Counted from the stretch's first letter, positions 1 to 8,693 are shown. The stretch: 45,858 nt of DNA from Paenibacillus solanacearum (GCF_910593845.1 NZ_CAJVAS010000047.1:1-45858); one strand, 5' to 3'. Made by a program: numbers and translations. Notes: generated from the letters alone by a model not told the origin.

Positions 1-51
1 GCGTGATTTGTAGTGTGCTGATATCTCTGTATCTCTAGAATACAAGAGAAC

Positions 52-94
52 CGCTCAAGGCGAACGGATTTCATTCCGTTTTGTGCCTTGAGCG
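52..94 (+). promoter_or_regulatory. Leader hairpin before the first gene
   Basis: Seen directly: arms CGCTCAAGGC (52-61) and GCCTTGAGCG (85-94) pair perfectly, and inside them AACGGA (63-68) pairs with TCCGTT (75-80) around a six-base loop. The structure ends seven bases before the AAGGA ribosome binding site (101-105) of the next gene and has no T-run, so it looks more like an mRNA leader structure than a terminator. It could protect the transcript or control translation, or belong to an upstream gene outside the window. Confidence 0.5.
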
Positions 95-117
95 AAGCGA
101 AAGGAATGGAAATAATC

Positions 118-2229
118 ATGATGAATCAATGGGTTATGCGGTGCGCCCGCGCCGCGCTGCTCGTCGCTTTAAGCATCGGACCGGTGCTGCCGCCGAACGC
201 CGCAACCGCTGCCGGAGTTTTCAGCGCCGGTTCGCTCGCAGATGGCGACGGCAGCTTGTTCGAGCTGGGAGATGTAATGCTCCTGCCTTCGCAAGCAGGC
301 CATGTCGTCACGTTTACTTTGACGGTAACGAATAACGGCAGTTCCGATCTTTCCTTGGATTACTGGATGAGACTAAGAACCGCATCCGGCATCGCGTATA
401 ACGTTGCGCTTCTGCCTTCCGGTCAAGGGGGTAATCAAGCGGCCCCCCATGCTTCAAAACGCTACACGTATTACGCCAAAGTGGATGGCGAAGTCAACGT
501 GAAAGACCTGGCACTGGAGTTCTACGCGCTTGACTTCAGCCAGCCGGGCTATGAACGCCGCATAGGACAAATCTCGGTGCCGCCGGACTATGCGGCCGTC
601 ACTCCCGCGGGTGAGGCTGCCGAGGTTCGCATCGGCGGGACCCGCTTTCAAGCGAAAATAAACCGGTTTGCCAGAAGCAAAAGCGAAAAGGCCTACTCTC
701 CCTTTATTACGTTAGAGATCAAGAATCACGGGAACACGTTACTGCCGATGCCGCAATGCGAATACTTCATTCGTACGCCGGAAGGCCGGATGTACCCGCT
801 AGAGACGAAGAACGGAAAGAGCGGCGGAATCAATCCGAACGAATCGGGAACGCTGCAGTTGACCGGATCTGTCCCTTCGTCGGTCCCGCCGGATGGATGG
901 GAACTGCTCATGGCACAGCCCGTGCCTGAGCAGGATTTCAGCATGCTCGTCGGCGATCTTCGGCTTCCTTCGGTAGTATCGAACGACAACGGGAAGTTGG
1001 GGCAGGAATATTCGTTTGTCGGCAAATCCGGCGTTTATACAGCCCAACTGGTGGGAATCAACCGTCTTCCGTGGGAGGATCAGGACGTCCTGAGCGCTAC
1101 CGTCAAATTATCGAATCAAGGGAACGAATTACTGCCTCTTCCTGAACTGGACGCTTACTTTGTGCTCGACCAATCGATTAAAATAGATGCCCGGCTGATG
1201 CAACGGGATCAAGTCATCAGCCTTGATGCCGGTGGTGAGGTGAGCGTTCAGATCATCGGCAAAATTCCGTACGCCTTCCATTACGGACAAATAAAGCTGG
1301 TATTGCAGGAGAAAGAAAGCGATTCGCTAACGAACGACGTACTGGAGCTCTGGGCGCCATCCGATCCGTCCGCTATTCCTTCCGTAGGCGCCGGCTCGAC
1401 TTACATGCGCGATACGATCGGACACCGGTCCCGCTATGCCGTTCACTCGGTCAACACGTACAAGGGAGCTTCGGGCGATCTCTTTTCGGCGGAATTCGAG
1501 GTCGACAACTTGGAGAAAAGAGCGGTAGAACTTCCCCCTTTCGCCGCGCGTTTCCTTGCGGGCGACGGCTCGGTTTTCCCGGCGCAAGTGTCCCGCATTC
1601 CGGGCAGCCTCGCACCGAACGGCAAAGCGCGCTACCACGTATGGAGCATGCTGCCCAAAGGATTCCCGGTAGATCGAATGCAATTAATTGTCGGCGAAGT
1701 CGTAGCGTCAATTGGCGATGAACCGCAGACGGAAAATCCGCCATACGCCTATATGAACGCCGTTTCATTTGCGCTGCCGGCCGAGAATCACGAAGTGAAC
1801 CCTTCCCTGAAGCAGATCGGGCTATTCCCCTATGTTCTATCGCTCGGCAACATCGGCACGTCGATCAATTCGGGCAAATTGTATTTGAAATTCGATTATG
1901 AGCTTGCCAAAATCAGCCAAGCCGCATCGAATACGGAAGGACATAAGCTGGTTCTTGCATTCGAGGATTCCACAGGGAATCTGTCTTTTGAAAAGAAATA
2001 TCCTCTTTCCGAAATGGAACCCCGGACCGGCAATCAGCAGCCCGAAGCAGGCGACAACACGCTGAAGCTTGGAACAAAACGGTCGTTTACGATCACCGTC
2101 GATGAAGAGGAGCTCATTTTCAAAGCACAGTTTTTAGAGCAATACCGCCTGAGCATTTACGACGAATTCCAAGGACAGCGCAAGCTGCTCGCCGAGCAAA
2201 GCCTGGACTGGTTCACCGTCACTAAATAA
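118..2229 (+). CDS. Secreted protein with tandem beta-type domains, function unknown
   Basis: A 703-aa protein I do not recognise. It begins with a signal peptide (short N-region with Arg, hydrophobic ALLVALSIG, likely cleavage after an ATA/AA motif near residue 31). The rest appears to be four or five divergent tandem domains of about 125-135 residues. Recurring elements of the type LEIKNHGNTLLPMP, VKLSNQGNELLPLP and FEVDNLEKRAVELPP fit beta-sandwich (Ig-like) modules. There are no catalytic motifs and no SLH or LPXTG anchor. I chose ATG 118 because AAGGA at 101-105 lies 12 bases upstream; ATG 121 is equally possible, and a TTG at 88 falls inside the leader hairpin. The next gene, in the same direction, also encodes a secreted repeat protein, so both may be envelope components. 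The existence of the gene is secure; its role is not. Confidence 0.85.
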   Translation: MMNQWVMRCARAALLVALSIGPVLPPNAATAAGVFSAGSLADGDGSLFELGDVMLLPSQAGHVVTFTLTVTNNGSSDLSLDYWMRLRTASGIAYNVALLPSGQGGNQAAPHASKRYTYYAKVDGEVNVKDLALEFYALDFSQPGYERRIGQISVPPDYAAVTPAGEAAEVRIGGTRFQAKINRFARSKSEKAYSPFITLEIKNHGNTLLPMPQCEYFIRTPEGRMYPLETKNGKSGGINPNESGTLQLTGSVPSSVPPDGWELLMAQPVPEQDFSMLVGDLRLPSVVSNDNGKLGQEYSFVGKSGVYTAQLVGINRLPWEDQDVLSATVKLSNQGNELLPLPELDAYFVLDQSIKIDARLMQRDQVISLDAGGEVSVQIIGKIPYAFHYGQIKLVLQEKESDSLTNDVLELWAPSDPSAIPSVGAGSTYMRDTIGHRSRYAVHSVNTYKGASGDLFSAEFEVDNLEKRAVELPPFAARFLAGDGSVFPAQVSRIPGSLAPNGKARYHVWSMLPKGFPVDRMQLIVGEVVASIGDEPQTENPPYAYMNAVSFALPAENHEVNPSLKQIGLFPYVLSLGNIGTSINSGKLYLKFDYELAKISQAASNTEGHKLVLAFEDSTGNLSFEKKYPLSEMEPRTGNQQPEAGDNTLKLGTKRSFTITVDEEELIFKAQFLEQYRLSIYDEFQGQRKLLAEQSLDWFTVTK

Positions 2230-2242
2230 CCGCGCCATATCG

Positions 2243-2265
2243 ACAATAAAATACAACATTATTGT
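2243..2265. repeat. AT-rich inverted repeat between the two secreted-protein genes
   Basis: Arms ACAATAA (2243-2249) and TTATTGT (2259-2265) surround a nine-base spacer. The repeat lies 14 bases after the stop of the first gene and about 85 bases before the next start. It could be an operator for the BIG2 gene or a weak hairpin; there is no T-run to make it an intrinsic terminator. I see no convincing sigma-A promoter in this gap. Confidence 0.3.
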
Positions 2266-2351
2266 GAACAACCTAACATTTGCGCCTCTCTCTGCCGATA
2301 TATAGTTAGATGCAGACGAACCTAGAAGTTCAGAGAGAAGGAGATGGAAAC

Positions 2352-4946
2352 ATGCGGTTTCAAAAAAGCAAAAGGCTAATCGCATTTTTGATGGTTTTTG
2401 CCATTTGCCTTTGCAGCTTTAGCGGGACGACCGCTTTCGCAGCTACCGAAATATCCAGCCTGGTATTGAACAAAAACGAAGTTTCGCTTGAAGTCGGCGA
2501 AACGTTTCTGTTGACGGCGACAGCCATCTATACCAACGGATCGACGGAGAACGTAACGGTGAAGACGGACTGGAACTCAGGCGCTCCCAATACCGCTTCG
2601 GTATATGCGGGCAGCATCACCGCGAAACAGGAAGGCACCGCCGTCATTACGGCGACTTATATGGAGAAGATGGTTGTTGTCAATGTGAAAGTATCCAAAC
2701 GCGTGCGTTCGCTTATCAAAGACGTGCAAACGATCGATCTGCGTAAAGGCGCGTCGCAGCAAATCGGCCTTACCGCTTATTACGATGACGGCACGAACGA
2801 AGGCGTGACGACCAAAGCCGAATGGAACATCGACAACGGCTCGGTCGCAACCGTCGTGAACGGCCTTGTAACCGGCCAAAGCTCCGGCACGGCAACGGTC
2901 ACCGCCAAATACAACAATCAAACGGTGTCCATCCCGGTCAATATCGAGATCGTCAAACGGGTCGATCCGAATCTGTCCGAAGTTTCTCTGCTGCTGAAGG
3001 ACGATGTCACGATTAAGCTGACGGCGACGTATCCGGACGGCAGCACGAAAGACGTGACCGAGCTGGCGGATTGGGATTCGGAGAACCCGGACGTCGCCGA
3101 CGTCATCAAAGGGAAAATTACGGGATACGGCCCGGGGCAGACGAAGATCATCGCCACCTACGGCACCAAATCGACGGCGATCAAGGTTGACGTCGACAAT
3201 GCCGTCAAGCTCGGACTCGACAAGCAGACGGTGATGATGAAGAAAAATGCGAGCGAGCAGTTGACGCTCACCGCAACGTACCCGGACGGCAGCACGGATA
3301 ACATTACTGCCCGTGCCGAATGGACTTCCAGCAATGAAGATGTGCTGAGCGTCGTCAAAGGGAAGCTGTTCGCGAGCGCGGCCGGAGAAGCGACGGTGAC
3401 GGCGAGCTACGGCGGCAAAAGCGTGACCGCGGTCATCGATGTCGACGTCCCGAGAAGACTGCTCGCCAGTCAAGACAGCTTATACGTGCAATCTGGACAA
3501 GATCAGCAGCTGACACTGACGGCGGTATACGCGGACAATTCCACGAGCGACGTAACCACCGACGCCAAATGGTCGTCCGATAACGAGGACGTCGCTACCG
3601 TATCCAAGGGCAACGTCGTGCCGCGCAAGGCGGGCGAAGCGACGATCAAAGCCGTGTACGGCGATAAAAGCGTGACGATCAAAGTATCCGTCGACATTCC
3701 GAACATTCTTGTACCGAACAAAAAAACGGTCAGCTTTCAAATGGGCAGTTACGAGCAAATGGTATTAAAGGCACTGTATACGGACGGCCGCGAAGTCGAC
3801 GTGACCAGCAAGGCTGAATGGACGAGCAGCGCGCCGGCCGTTGCCGAAGTACGTAACGGGTTGATTACCGGCGTCGGCACGGGCGTCGCGACGGTGACGG
3901 CGAAATTCGGCACCCGCACAACGGTCGTGCAAGTGTCCGTCGGCGTGCTGAAAAGCTTGACGACCACCAGCGACACCCAGTTCTCCATGGCCAAAGGTTC
4001 TTCGAAAACGATCGACTTGACGGCTACCTATACCGACGGCACGGTGAACCAGGTCGCAAGCGAGGCGACATGGACAAGCTCCAACGCGAGCGCCGTTTCG
4101 GTAGATGCCGGCGTCGTGAAAGCCATCGCTTCCGGGGACGCGGTCATTACCGCTTCGTTTGAAACCAAGACGATTACGTTGAACATTTCGGTTGATATGG
4201 CCGATAGCTTAACCGCTTCGCCTGCATTCCTGTCGTTTGATCTTGGGGAGAGCAGAGCGATCACTTTGACCGCGAAAAATAAAAGCGGCGAAGAAAAGAA
4301 CGTGACGAATGATGCGGAATGGGCTTCAAGCAACGTCCAAATCGTGCAAGTGTCCGCCGGTGTCGTCACCCCCGTGTCCCGCGGGAAAGCGACAGTAACG
4401 GCCAAATACGGCGGCAAGTCGGTCTCCGTTTCCGTTGAAATCGGTGTGGCGCAGTCGCTGGATACGGATAAGAAGTTTTTATCGGTGAAGCGGGGACAAA
4501 GCACGTCCATTGCGCTGACAGCGACCCAGTCGGACGGAAGCAAGAAGGTCGTTTCGGCAGACGCGCAATGGAAATCAAGCAATTACAAGGTCGCTGACGT
4601 ATCCGGGGGCGTCGTTACTGCCGTCGGATCAGGCAAAGCGACCATTACCGGTACTTTCGGCGGCAAAAGCATCACGGTTCCGGTCGAAGTCGATACACTC
4701 AAATATTTGAAGACTGACATTATTTTGATCAGCATCAAGCAAGGTGCTTCCGTTGAAGCCAAGGCGACGGCTACGTATTCCGATCTAAGCGAAGAAGACG
4801 TGACGATTCCGGCCATGTGGTCCTCCTCGAGCATCCGGGTGGCCGATGTGAAGGATGGCGTCATCAAAGCGATCAGTAAAGGGAAAGCGACGGTCACCGT
4901 CAACTACGGGGACAAGCGGACTTATATTTATGTTACGGTAGACTAA
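2352..4946 (+). CDS. Secreted protein with ten Ig-like (BIG2) repeats
   Basis: An 864-aa exported protein. Residues 1-31 form a signal peptide (RFQKSKR, then LIAFLMVFAICLC, cleavage near AFA/AT). The remainder is ten consecutive units of about 83 residues. Each unit carries the bacterial Ig-like group 2 pattern: LTATY-x-DGS-x-x-VT, then W-x-SSN-x-x-VA-x-V, then G-x-ATVTA-x-YGGKS. Nothing else is present: no enzyme domain, SLH, LPXTG or carbohydrate-binding module. Such all-BIG2 proteins are usually adhesive or structural envelope components; that role is inferred. Start ATG 2352 is preceded by AAGGAG (2338-2343) at eight bases. A strong terminator follows 15 bases after the stop, so the transcript ends here. 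The repeats differ from one another at most positions, so this is an old array. Confidence 0.9.
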   Translation: MRFQKSKRLIAFLMVFAICLCSFSGTTAFAATEISSLVLNKNEVSLEVGETFLLTATAIYTNGSTENVTVKTDWNSGAPNTASVYAGSITAKQEGTAVITATYMEKMVVVNVKVSKRVRSLIKDVQTIDLRKGASQQIGLTAYYDDGTNEGVTTKAEWNIDNGSVATVVNGLVTGQSSGTATVTAKYNNQTVSIPVNIEIVKRVDPNLSEVSLLLKDDVTIKLTATYPDGSTKDVTELADWDSENPDVADVIKGKITGYGPGQTKIIATYGTKSTAIKVDVDNAVKLGLDKQTVMMKKNASEQLTLTATYPDGSTDNITARAEWTSSNEDVLSVVKGKLFASAAGEATVTASYGGKSVTAVIDVDVPRRLLASQDSLYVQSGQDQQLTLTAVYADNSTSDVTTDAKWSSDNEDVATVSKGNVVPRKAGEATIKAVYGDKSVTIKVSVDIPNILVPNKKTVSFQMGSYEQMVLKALYTDGREVDVTSKAEWTSSAPAVAEVRNGLITGVGTGVATVTAKFGTRTTVVQVSVGVLKSLTTTSDTQFSMAKGSSKTIDLTATYTDGTVNQVASEATWTSSNASAVSVDAGVVKAIASGDAVITASFETKTITLNISVDMADSLTASPAFLSFDLGESRAITLTAKNKSGEEKNVTNDAEWASSNVQIVQVSAGVVTPVSRGKATVTAKYGGKSVSVSVEIGVAQSLDTDKKFLSVKRGQSTSIALTATQSDGSKKVVSADAQWKSSNYKVADVSGGVVTAVGSGKATITGTFGGKSITVPVEVDTLKYLKTDIILISIKQGASVEAKATATYSDLSEEDVTIPAMWSSSSIRVADVKDGVIKAISKGKATVTVNYGDKRTYIYVTVD

Positions 4947-4961
4947 TGCAAGCATGTACAG

Positions 4962-4999
4962 AAAGAGAGAGTCCGACTCATGCGGACTCTCTCTTTTTT
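4962..4999 (+). terminator. Rho-independent terminator after the BIG2 gene
   Basis: A 14-base stem, AAAGAGAGAGTCCG (4962-4975) with CGGACTCTCTCTTT (4983-4996), has a seven-base loop and runs into a T-tract. It starts 15 bases after the stop of the BIG2 gene. Confidence 0.92.
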
Positions 5000-5028
5000 C
5001 GTTTCTTGTTCCATCGCTGCCGAACCGC

Positions 5029-5061
5029 AAAAAAAGCCCGGCCTGACATAGCAGGCCAAGC
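5029..5061 (-). terminator. Terminator of the formylglycine-generating enzyme gene
   Basis: On the minus strand GGCCTG and CAGGCC pair around a six-base loop, extended by AGC/GCT across a small internal mismatch, and are followed by seven Ts (A-run at 5029-5035 on the plus strand). The hairpin lies about 30 bases past the stop at 5093 and faces the plus-strand terminator, as expected for convergent genes. Confidence 0.75.
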
Positions 5062-5092
5062 TTTGCTTGTTAGCGGGCAAGATGCTTCTTGC

Positions 5093-6070
5093 TTACGCAT
5101 CCGCGGCACAACGAAAACCAATATTGCCCGTGGAGCTGTCCGGCGTATTTTTGCTGCGCGCGGCGACCCGGTAACGGTTACAGTACGACTTGTGACATAA
5201 GTACGAACCGCCGCGGAGTATGCGCGAATCGCCCGACGGCGGACCGGTCGGGTTGTCCTTCGTCGCTTGCATATGATACGTAGGATGGAACCAGTCGGAG
5301 CACCATTCCCATACATTTCCCGCCATCTGGTACAAACCGTACCCGTTCGGGCTGTAGGTGCGTACAGGCGCCGTACCGGCATAGCCGTCGCTCTGGTTAT
5401 TCTTGTCAGGGAACTTGCCCTGCCATATGTTACAGTGATGCTCCCCGCCCTGCTTCAGCTCGTCCCCCCATGGGTACCGCTTCTGCACGAGACCGCCCCG
5501 CGCGGCGAATTCCCACTCCGCTTCCGTTAACAGCCGTTTGCCGGCCCATGCGCAGTAAGCAATCGCGTCGTTCCAGGAGACGTGAATGACTGGATGGTCG
5601 AGGCGGTCTTCGATCCCGGAATCCGGCCCCTCGGGATGACGCCAATCCGCGCCGTTCACAACATACCACCATGGCGTTTGCATGGCGGCATTCGACGTCT
5701 TGCTCTTCGTCTCCTCTGATACGAACAGATGAAATACGAATGACCAGCCGAACCGCTCCGCTTCCGTAACATAACCCGTATCTTCAATGAACTGAGCAAA
5801 CGCTTCATTGGTCACAGTGCACGGATCGATATAGAAAGGCCGCAGCGTCACAGTGCGAACGGGCCCTTCTCCATCGGCAGGGAACCCTTCCCCATCATTG
5901 GTGCCCATCAGAAACGAGCCGCCCGGCAAAAGAATCATGTCGGCTTTGGAAGGCTTGTTCGGCTCCTGTTCCGTCCCGCTTGAGGCAGAGAGCCGATCAA
6001 AGGATATAGACGAAACACTGCCCCGGCTGGTGTTGGAGCAGCAAGACGGTTTGTCATGGGATTGGGACAT
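5093..6070 (-). CDS. Formylglycine-generating enzyme (sulfatase-modifying factor family)
   Basis: A 325-aa member of the FGE/SUMF1 family. These enzymes oxidise the cysteine in the CxPxR motif of sulfatases to C-alpha-formylglycine, using oxygen and copper. The family core starts near residue 43 (MILLPGGSFLMGTNDGEG). It continues through HPVIHVSWNDAIAYCAWAGK, RLLTEAEWEFAARGG, YPWGD and MAGNVWEWCSDW, and ends in RGGSYLCHKSYCNRYR followed by TGNIGFRCA. The two copper-binding active-site cysteines are present at about residues 292 and 297, with the spacing of authentic FGEs, so this is probably a true FGE rather than one of the many divergent relatives. No signal peptide is seen, so it should act in the cytoplasm. 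ATG 6070 has a GAGG about ten bases upstream. No sulfatase gene lies in this window, so the client must be elsewhere. Confidence 0.92.
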   Translation of the reverse strand: MSQSHDKPSCCSNTSRGSVSSISFDRLSASSGTEQEPNKPSKADMILLPGGSFLMGTNDGEGFPADGEGPVRTVTLRPFYIDPCTVTNEAFAQFIEDTGYVTEAERFGWSFVFHLFVSEETKSKTSNAAMQTPWWYVVNGADWRHPEGPDSGIEDRLDHPVIHVSWNDAIAYCAWAGKRLLTEAEWEFAARGGLVQKRYPWGDELKQGGEHHCNIWQGKFPDKNNQSDGYAGTAPVRTYSPNGYGLYQMAGNVWEWCSDWFHPTYHMQATKDNPTGPPSGDSRILRGGSYLCHKSYCNRYRVAARSKNTPDSSTGNIGFRCAADA

Positions 6071-6103
6071 TGGATACGCCTCGCTTTATCTACATATATT
6101 TTG

Positions 6104-6637
6104 TTAAAAGAAAGCAATACCTAGAAGACCCGATAATAAAATAGCCGCAATCGGCGGCACTTTATATTTGAGCACCGCTACGAGAACGCCGCCTGTAATG
6201 AGAAGGCTAACCAAAGTATGCCATGTTATGAGTCCTTCGTCCATACCCAACTGCGCGAAACGGACCGCCGCGAACAAGATCAGTCCCGTGACAATCGGCC
6301 GCAAGCCGTAAAATGAAGCGCGCACCCATTTGTTGTGGTGAATCTTATAAAAAAACGCCGCGAGGGCAATCATAACAAGCAGCGAGGGAAGCACCATACC
6401 AATCGTGGCAACAACCGCTCCGGCTGCTCCGGCGGTCTTGAATCCGACCAGCGTCGCCATATTCGTAGCCAGCGGCCCCGGCGCCATGCCCGCCAGTGAC
6501 ACCGCATCGGCGAACATATTCGGAGTCAGCCATGCATGCGTTTCGACCTCGCGCTCGATGACCGGCACCATCGCATAGCCGCCGCCGAATGACATAAAGC
6601 CAATTTTAAAGAATGAAAAAAACAAATCCCACAGCAC
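6104..6637 (-). CDS. Chromate transporter, second half-size CHR subunit
   Basis: A 177-aa integral membrane protein of the CHR family, the single-domain (short-chain) type. The family signature FGGGYAMVPVIEREVE lies at about residues 17-32, followed by MAGMAPGPLATNMATLVGF and then alternating hydrophobic segments to the C-terminus. Short-chain CHR proteins are encoded as adjacent pairs that act together; B. subtilis YwrA/YwrB are an example. The partner gene ends 16 bases upstream. The start is probably GTG 6637, with a G-run about eight bases upstream; an overlapping ATG at 6641 is in another frame. Substrate is chromate (or sulfate-like oxyanion) by family only. No chromate-sensing regulator is adjacent. 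Confidence 0.88.
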   Translation of the reverse strand: MLWDLFFSFFKIGFMSFGGGYAMVPVIEREVETHAWLTPNMFADAVSLAGMAPGPLATNMATLVGFKTAGAAGAVVATIGMVLPSLLVMIALAAFFYKIHHNKWVRASFYGLRPIVTGLILFAAVRFAQLGMDEGLITWHTLVSLLITGGVLVAVLKYKVPPIAAILLSGLLGIAFF

Positions 6638-6653
6638 TCATTGCACCCCCCAT

Positions 6654-7298
6654 CTATATACCGTCGGCAATGAAATAATCGGGATATACATAACCGGATA
6701 CCGTGGCTACTTCACCGTCGTTTTTATCGAGCCTGACGGGTACGCCGAGTCTTTCTTTCATGTAGATGAAAACGATACCGACCACCAGGCCGAATAAAAT
6801 GACCGAAAGCGGATGAATCGGAACGCTGAGCAGCAGCGCAAGCGTACAAATCATCGTGGCAAACGTCGTTTTATCGAACACGGCCGTTTTGGCCATCCGG
6901 TATGCCGCCACAAGAATCAGCGCCACTACCGCTGCGTGAATGCCGTCCAGCGCCGCAGCGACCTTCGGGTGATGCTGGAACATCGAGAAGACGAGGCTCA
7001 GCAGAAAAGCGATCACGAAGGTCGGAAATGTAATCCCTATGACGGCAACGGCCGCCCCGCCGACGCCTGCAAGCCGGTAGCCGACAAATGCCGCGGCGTT
7101 TACACCAATGCCGCCCGGCGCAGAACCGGAAATGGATAAGATATCGCACATTTCATCAGCGGCAAGCCACTGCTTCTTGTGTACTACTTCTCTCTCAATG
7201 ATCGGTATCATCGCATAGCCGCCGCCGAAAGTAGCCGGTGATATCCGCAGAAACACCGTAAAGATGCTCCATAGCTGTTGTAACTGTGTGGACTTCAT
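6654..7298 (-). CDS. Chromate transporter, first half-size CHR subunit
   Basis: A 214-aa CHR-family membrane protein, partner of the next gene. FGGGYAMIPIIEREVV lies near residues 25-40 and SGSAPGGIGVNAAAFVGYRL around 60-80, followed by hydrophobic helices and a polar tail. The two half-genes diverge enough to suggest an old duplication with opposite membrane topology, as proposed for paired short CHR proteins. The frame is open upstream to 7388, but I chose ATG 7298: a plausible promoter (TATACT at 7333-7338) lies inside the longer version, and the conserved domain begins just after this start. It is first in a two-gene operon. Confidence 0.88.
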   Translation of the reverse strand: MKSTQLQQLWSIFTVFLRISPATFGGGYAMIPIIEREVVHKKQWLAADEMCDILSISGSAPGGIGVNAAAFVGYRLAGVGGAAVAVIGITFPTFVIAFLLSLVFSMFQHHPKVAAALDGIHAAVVALILVAAYRMAKTAVFDKTTFATMICTLALLLSVPIHPLSVILFGLVVGIVFIYMKERLGVPVRLDKNDGEVATVSGYVYPDYFIADGI

Positions 7299-7332
7299 AA
7301 AGCATCCCGCCCTTCCCCCTTGTACTACTTTC

Positions 7333-7361
7333 AGTATACTCCACTTTTCACCGAATTGGAA
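7333..7361 (-). promoter_or_regulatory. Possible sigma-A promoter of the CHR transporter pair
   Basis: On the minus strand TTCCAA (7356-7361) and TATACT (7333-7338) are separated by 17 bases. The predicted transcription start, near 7326, leaves a leader of about 28 bases before ATG 7298. The -35 box is poor, so this rests mostly on the -10 box and the position. Confidence 0.4.
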
Positions 7362-7499
7362 TAAACTTTTCGGAATTTCACCTATCATTTTCCCTTATGA
7401 ATGATCAATCATTTCATTATAGCTTATAAATCAAGAACACTAATGGTATACATTCAGATAGGAATTATGAGTTTAATTCATCTTGGAATTTAGTTCGCA

Positions 7500-7537
7500 A
7501 AATAAAACCGCCTGTCTCCTGAAACGGAGACAAGCGG
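7500..7537 (-). terminator. Terminator of the GDSL esterase gene
   Basis: On the minus strand CCGCTTGTCTCC pairs with GGAGACAGGCGG (plus-strand 7508-7537, one G-U pair) around a six-base loop and is followed by TTTTATTTT. It lies about 50 bases past the stop at 7587. Confidence 0.88.
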
Positions 7538-7586
7538 CTGCACTCGCTCAATTCTATTTATAGAAGAATGTCTCGCTGACGATTTC

Positions 7587-8693
7587 TTATGGACACAGCA
7601 ACTTGCGCAGTATCGGCGTAAATCCATCCGCCATACGCCTGAAGCCCAGATCGTTCGGATGCGAACCGTCCACCGTGCATTCTTCGGGATCTTCGCCCAG
7701 CAGTTCATCCCCGTTCTGAAATGCGATGTTCCGGTCTCCATCCGCTTGCAGCGTATCAACAAGCTGACGCGCGAAATCGCGGCCGATGATGCGTCTTTCC
7801 CGCATGGCCGCGTTGAGCGGTTCCTGTGCATATGGGATTTTCGAAACGACCAGAATTGGCGTATCCGGATGAACCGACCGGTAGATACGAATAAATTCGG
7901 GCAGCGTAGCTATATATTGCTCGGTCGATACATTGGCGGCATAATCGAGCGCCAGCAGCGCCGGACGTTCGATTTGCGCGATCAGATGCGCCAGTTCAGG
8001 CTCGCCTCTGCCATTGCCGGAAAAGCCAAGATTGATGAACTCGCGGTGAAATCGGCGGCTTAATATGTTCGTAAACGCCATGCCCGGACGCGATGCGCAG
8101 CCTCCCTGCGTAATCGACGTTCCATAAAAGATAACACGGCGATCGTCGGTATACGGTGCCGGAGCCTCCAGTGCCGCTTCCGCGTCAAGACCGATCTGGA
8201 CACGCTTGACGCCTTGATACAGCGGGAAATGAATCGTTACCGTGCGCATCTTTCGAGGGATGCCTTTCAGCTCGAAAAGCGGGTACTCCACCTTCGTTTC
8301 CGTCGGCTTCATTCTTGTCGTGCCGACGAAAGCTTGTTCCCCGAATGAGCCGATGTAGCAATCGAAGCCGCATTGTCCCGTGGACGGCATATGGTACATG
8401 TTGGCCGGTCCAGCCAGTTCCGCTTGCAGTACAACGGTTGCGGAATCGGTCCGGAACTGAATCTGCCCTCCCGCCGTACAATTCGCCAGTGTATCGACGG
8501 CTGGCCTTAAGCTGTGGGACGGGGAAACAGGCAGCCGCCGGTACACGCCGTCCGTCCCCAGCCACGGGAATCCGGTCAAGCGGAACGGTTCCTCCATCGG
8601 CGACTTCCACACAAGTGCGGTATCGGTCTCTGCAGCAAGACGCATGTTCGCATCCAGCTTCGTCGGATCTACTCCTCCAGAAAAGCCGGTCAT
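7587..8693 (-). CDS. SGNH/GDSL-type esterase with N-terminal jelly-roll domain
   Basis: A 368-aa SGNH-hydrolase family protein. Residues 1-175 look like the beta-sandwich domain (GxDLY type) common in bacterial two-domain GDSL esterases. The catalytic domain follows: block I FYGTSITQGG with the nucleophile Ser near 192, block II GFSGNG, block III LDYAANV, and block V DGSHPNDLGF with the catalytic Asp and His near 344-347. Relatives are carbohydrate or acyl esterases that deacetylate sugars; the exact substrate cannot be read from sequence. There is no signal peptide. AAGGAGG lies nine bases before ATG 8693. The gene lies downstream of a sugar-type binding lipoprotein but is separated from it by a GC-rich hairpin, so linked function is only suggested. 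Confidence 0.87.
   Translation of the reverse strand: MTGFSGGVDPTKLDANMRLAAETDTALVWKSPMEEPFRLTGFPWLGTDGVYRRLPVSPSHSLRPAVDTLANCTAGGQIQFRTDSATVVLQAELAGPANMYHMPSTGQCGFDCYIGSFGEQAFVGTTRMKPTETKVEYPLFELKGIPRKMRTVTIHFPLYQGVKRVQIGLDAEAALEAPAPYTDDRRVIFYGTSITQGGCASRPGMAFTNILSRRFHREFINLGFSGNGRGEPELAHLIAQIERPALLALDYAANVSTEQYIATLPEFIRIYRSVHPDTPILVVSKIPYAQEPLNAAMRERRIIGRDFARQLVDTLQADGDRNIAFQNGDELLGEDPEECTVDGSHPNDLGFRRMADGFTPILRKLLCP

Noticed and set aside
88..117. TTG start at 88 for the first gene
   Set aside because: It falls inside the leader hairpin and has no ribosome binding site at a usable distance; ATG 118 follows AAGGA.
2577..3473. Long minus-strand open frame inside the BIG2 gene, with similar ones inside the GT2 and ABC genes
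   Set aside because: Antisense shadows of codon bias in real genes; low-complexity Arg/Asp-rich translations and no start signals.
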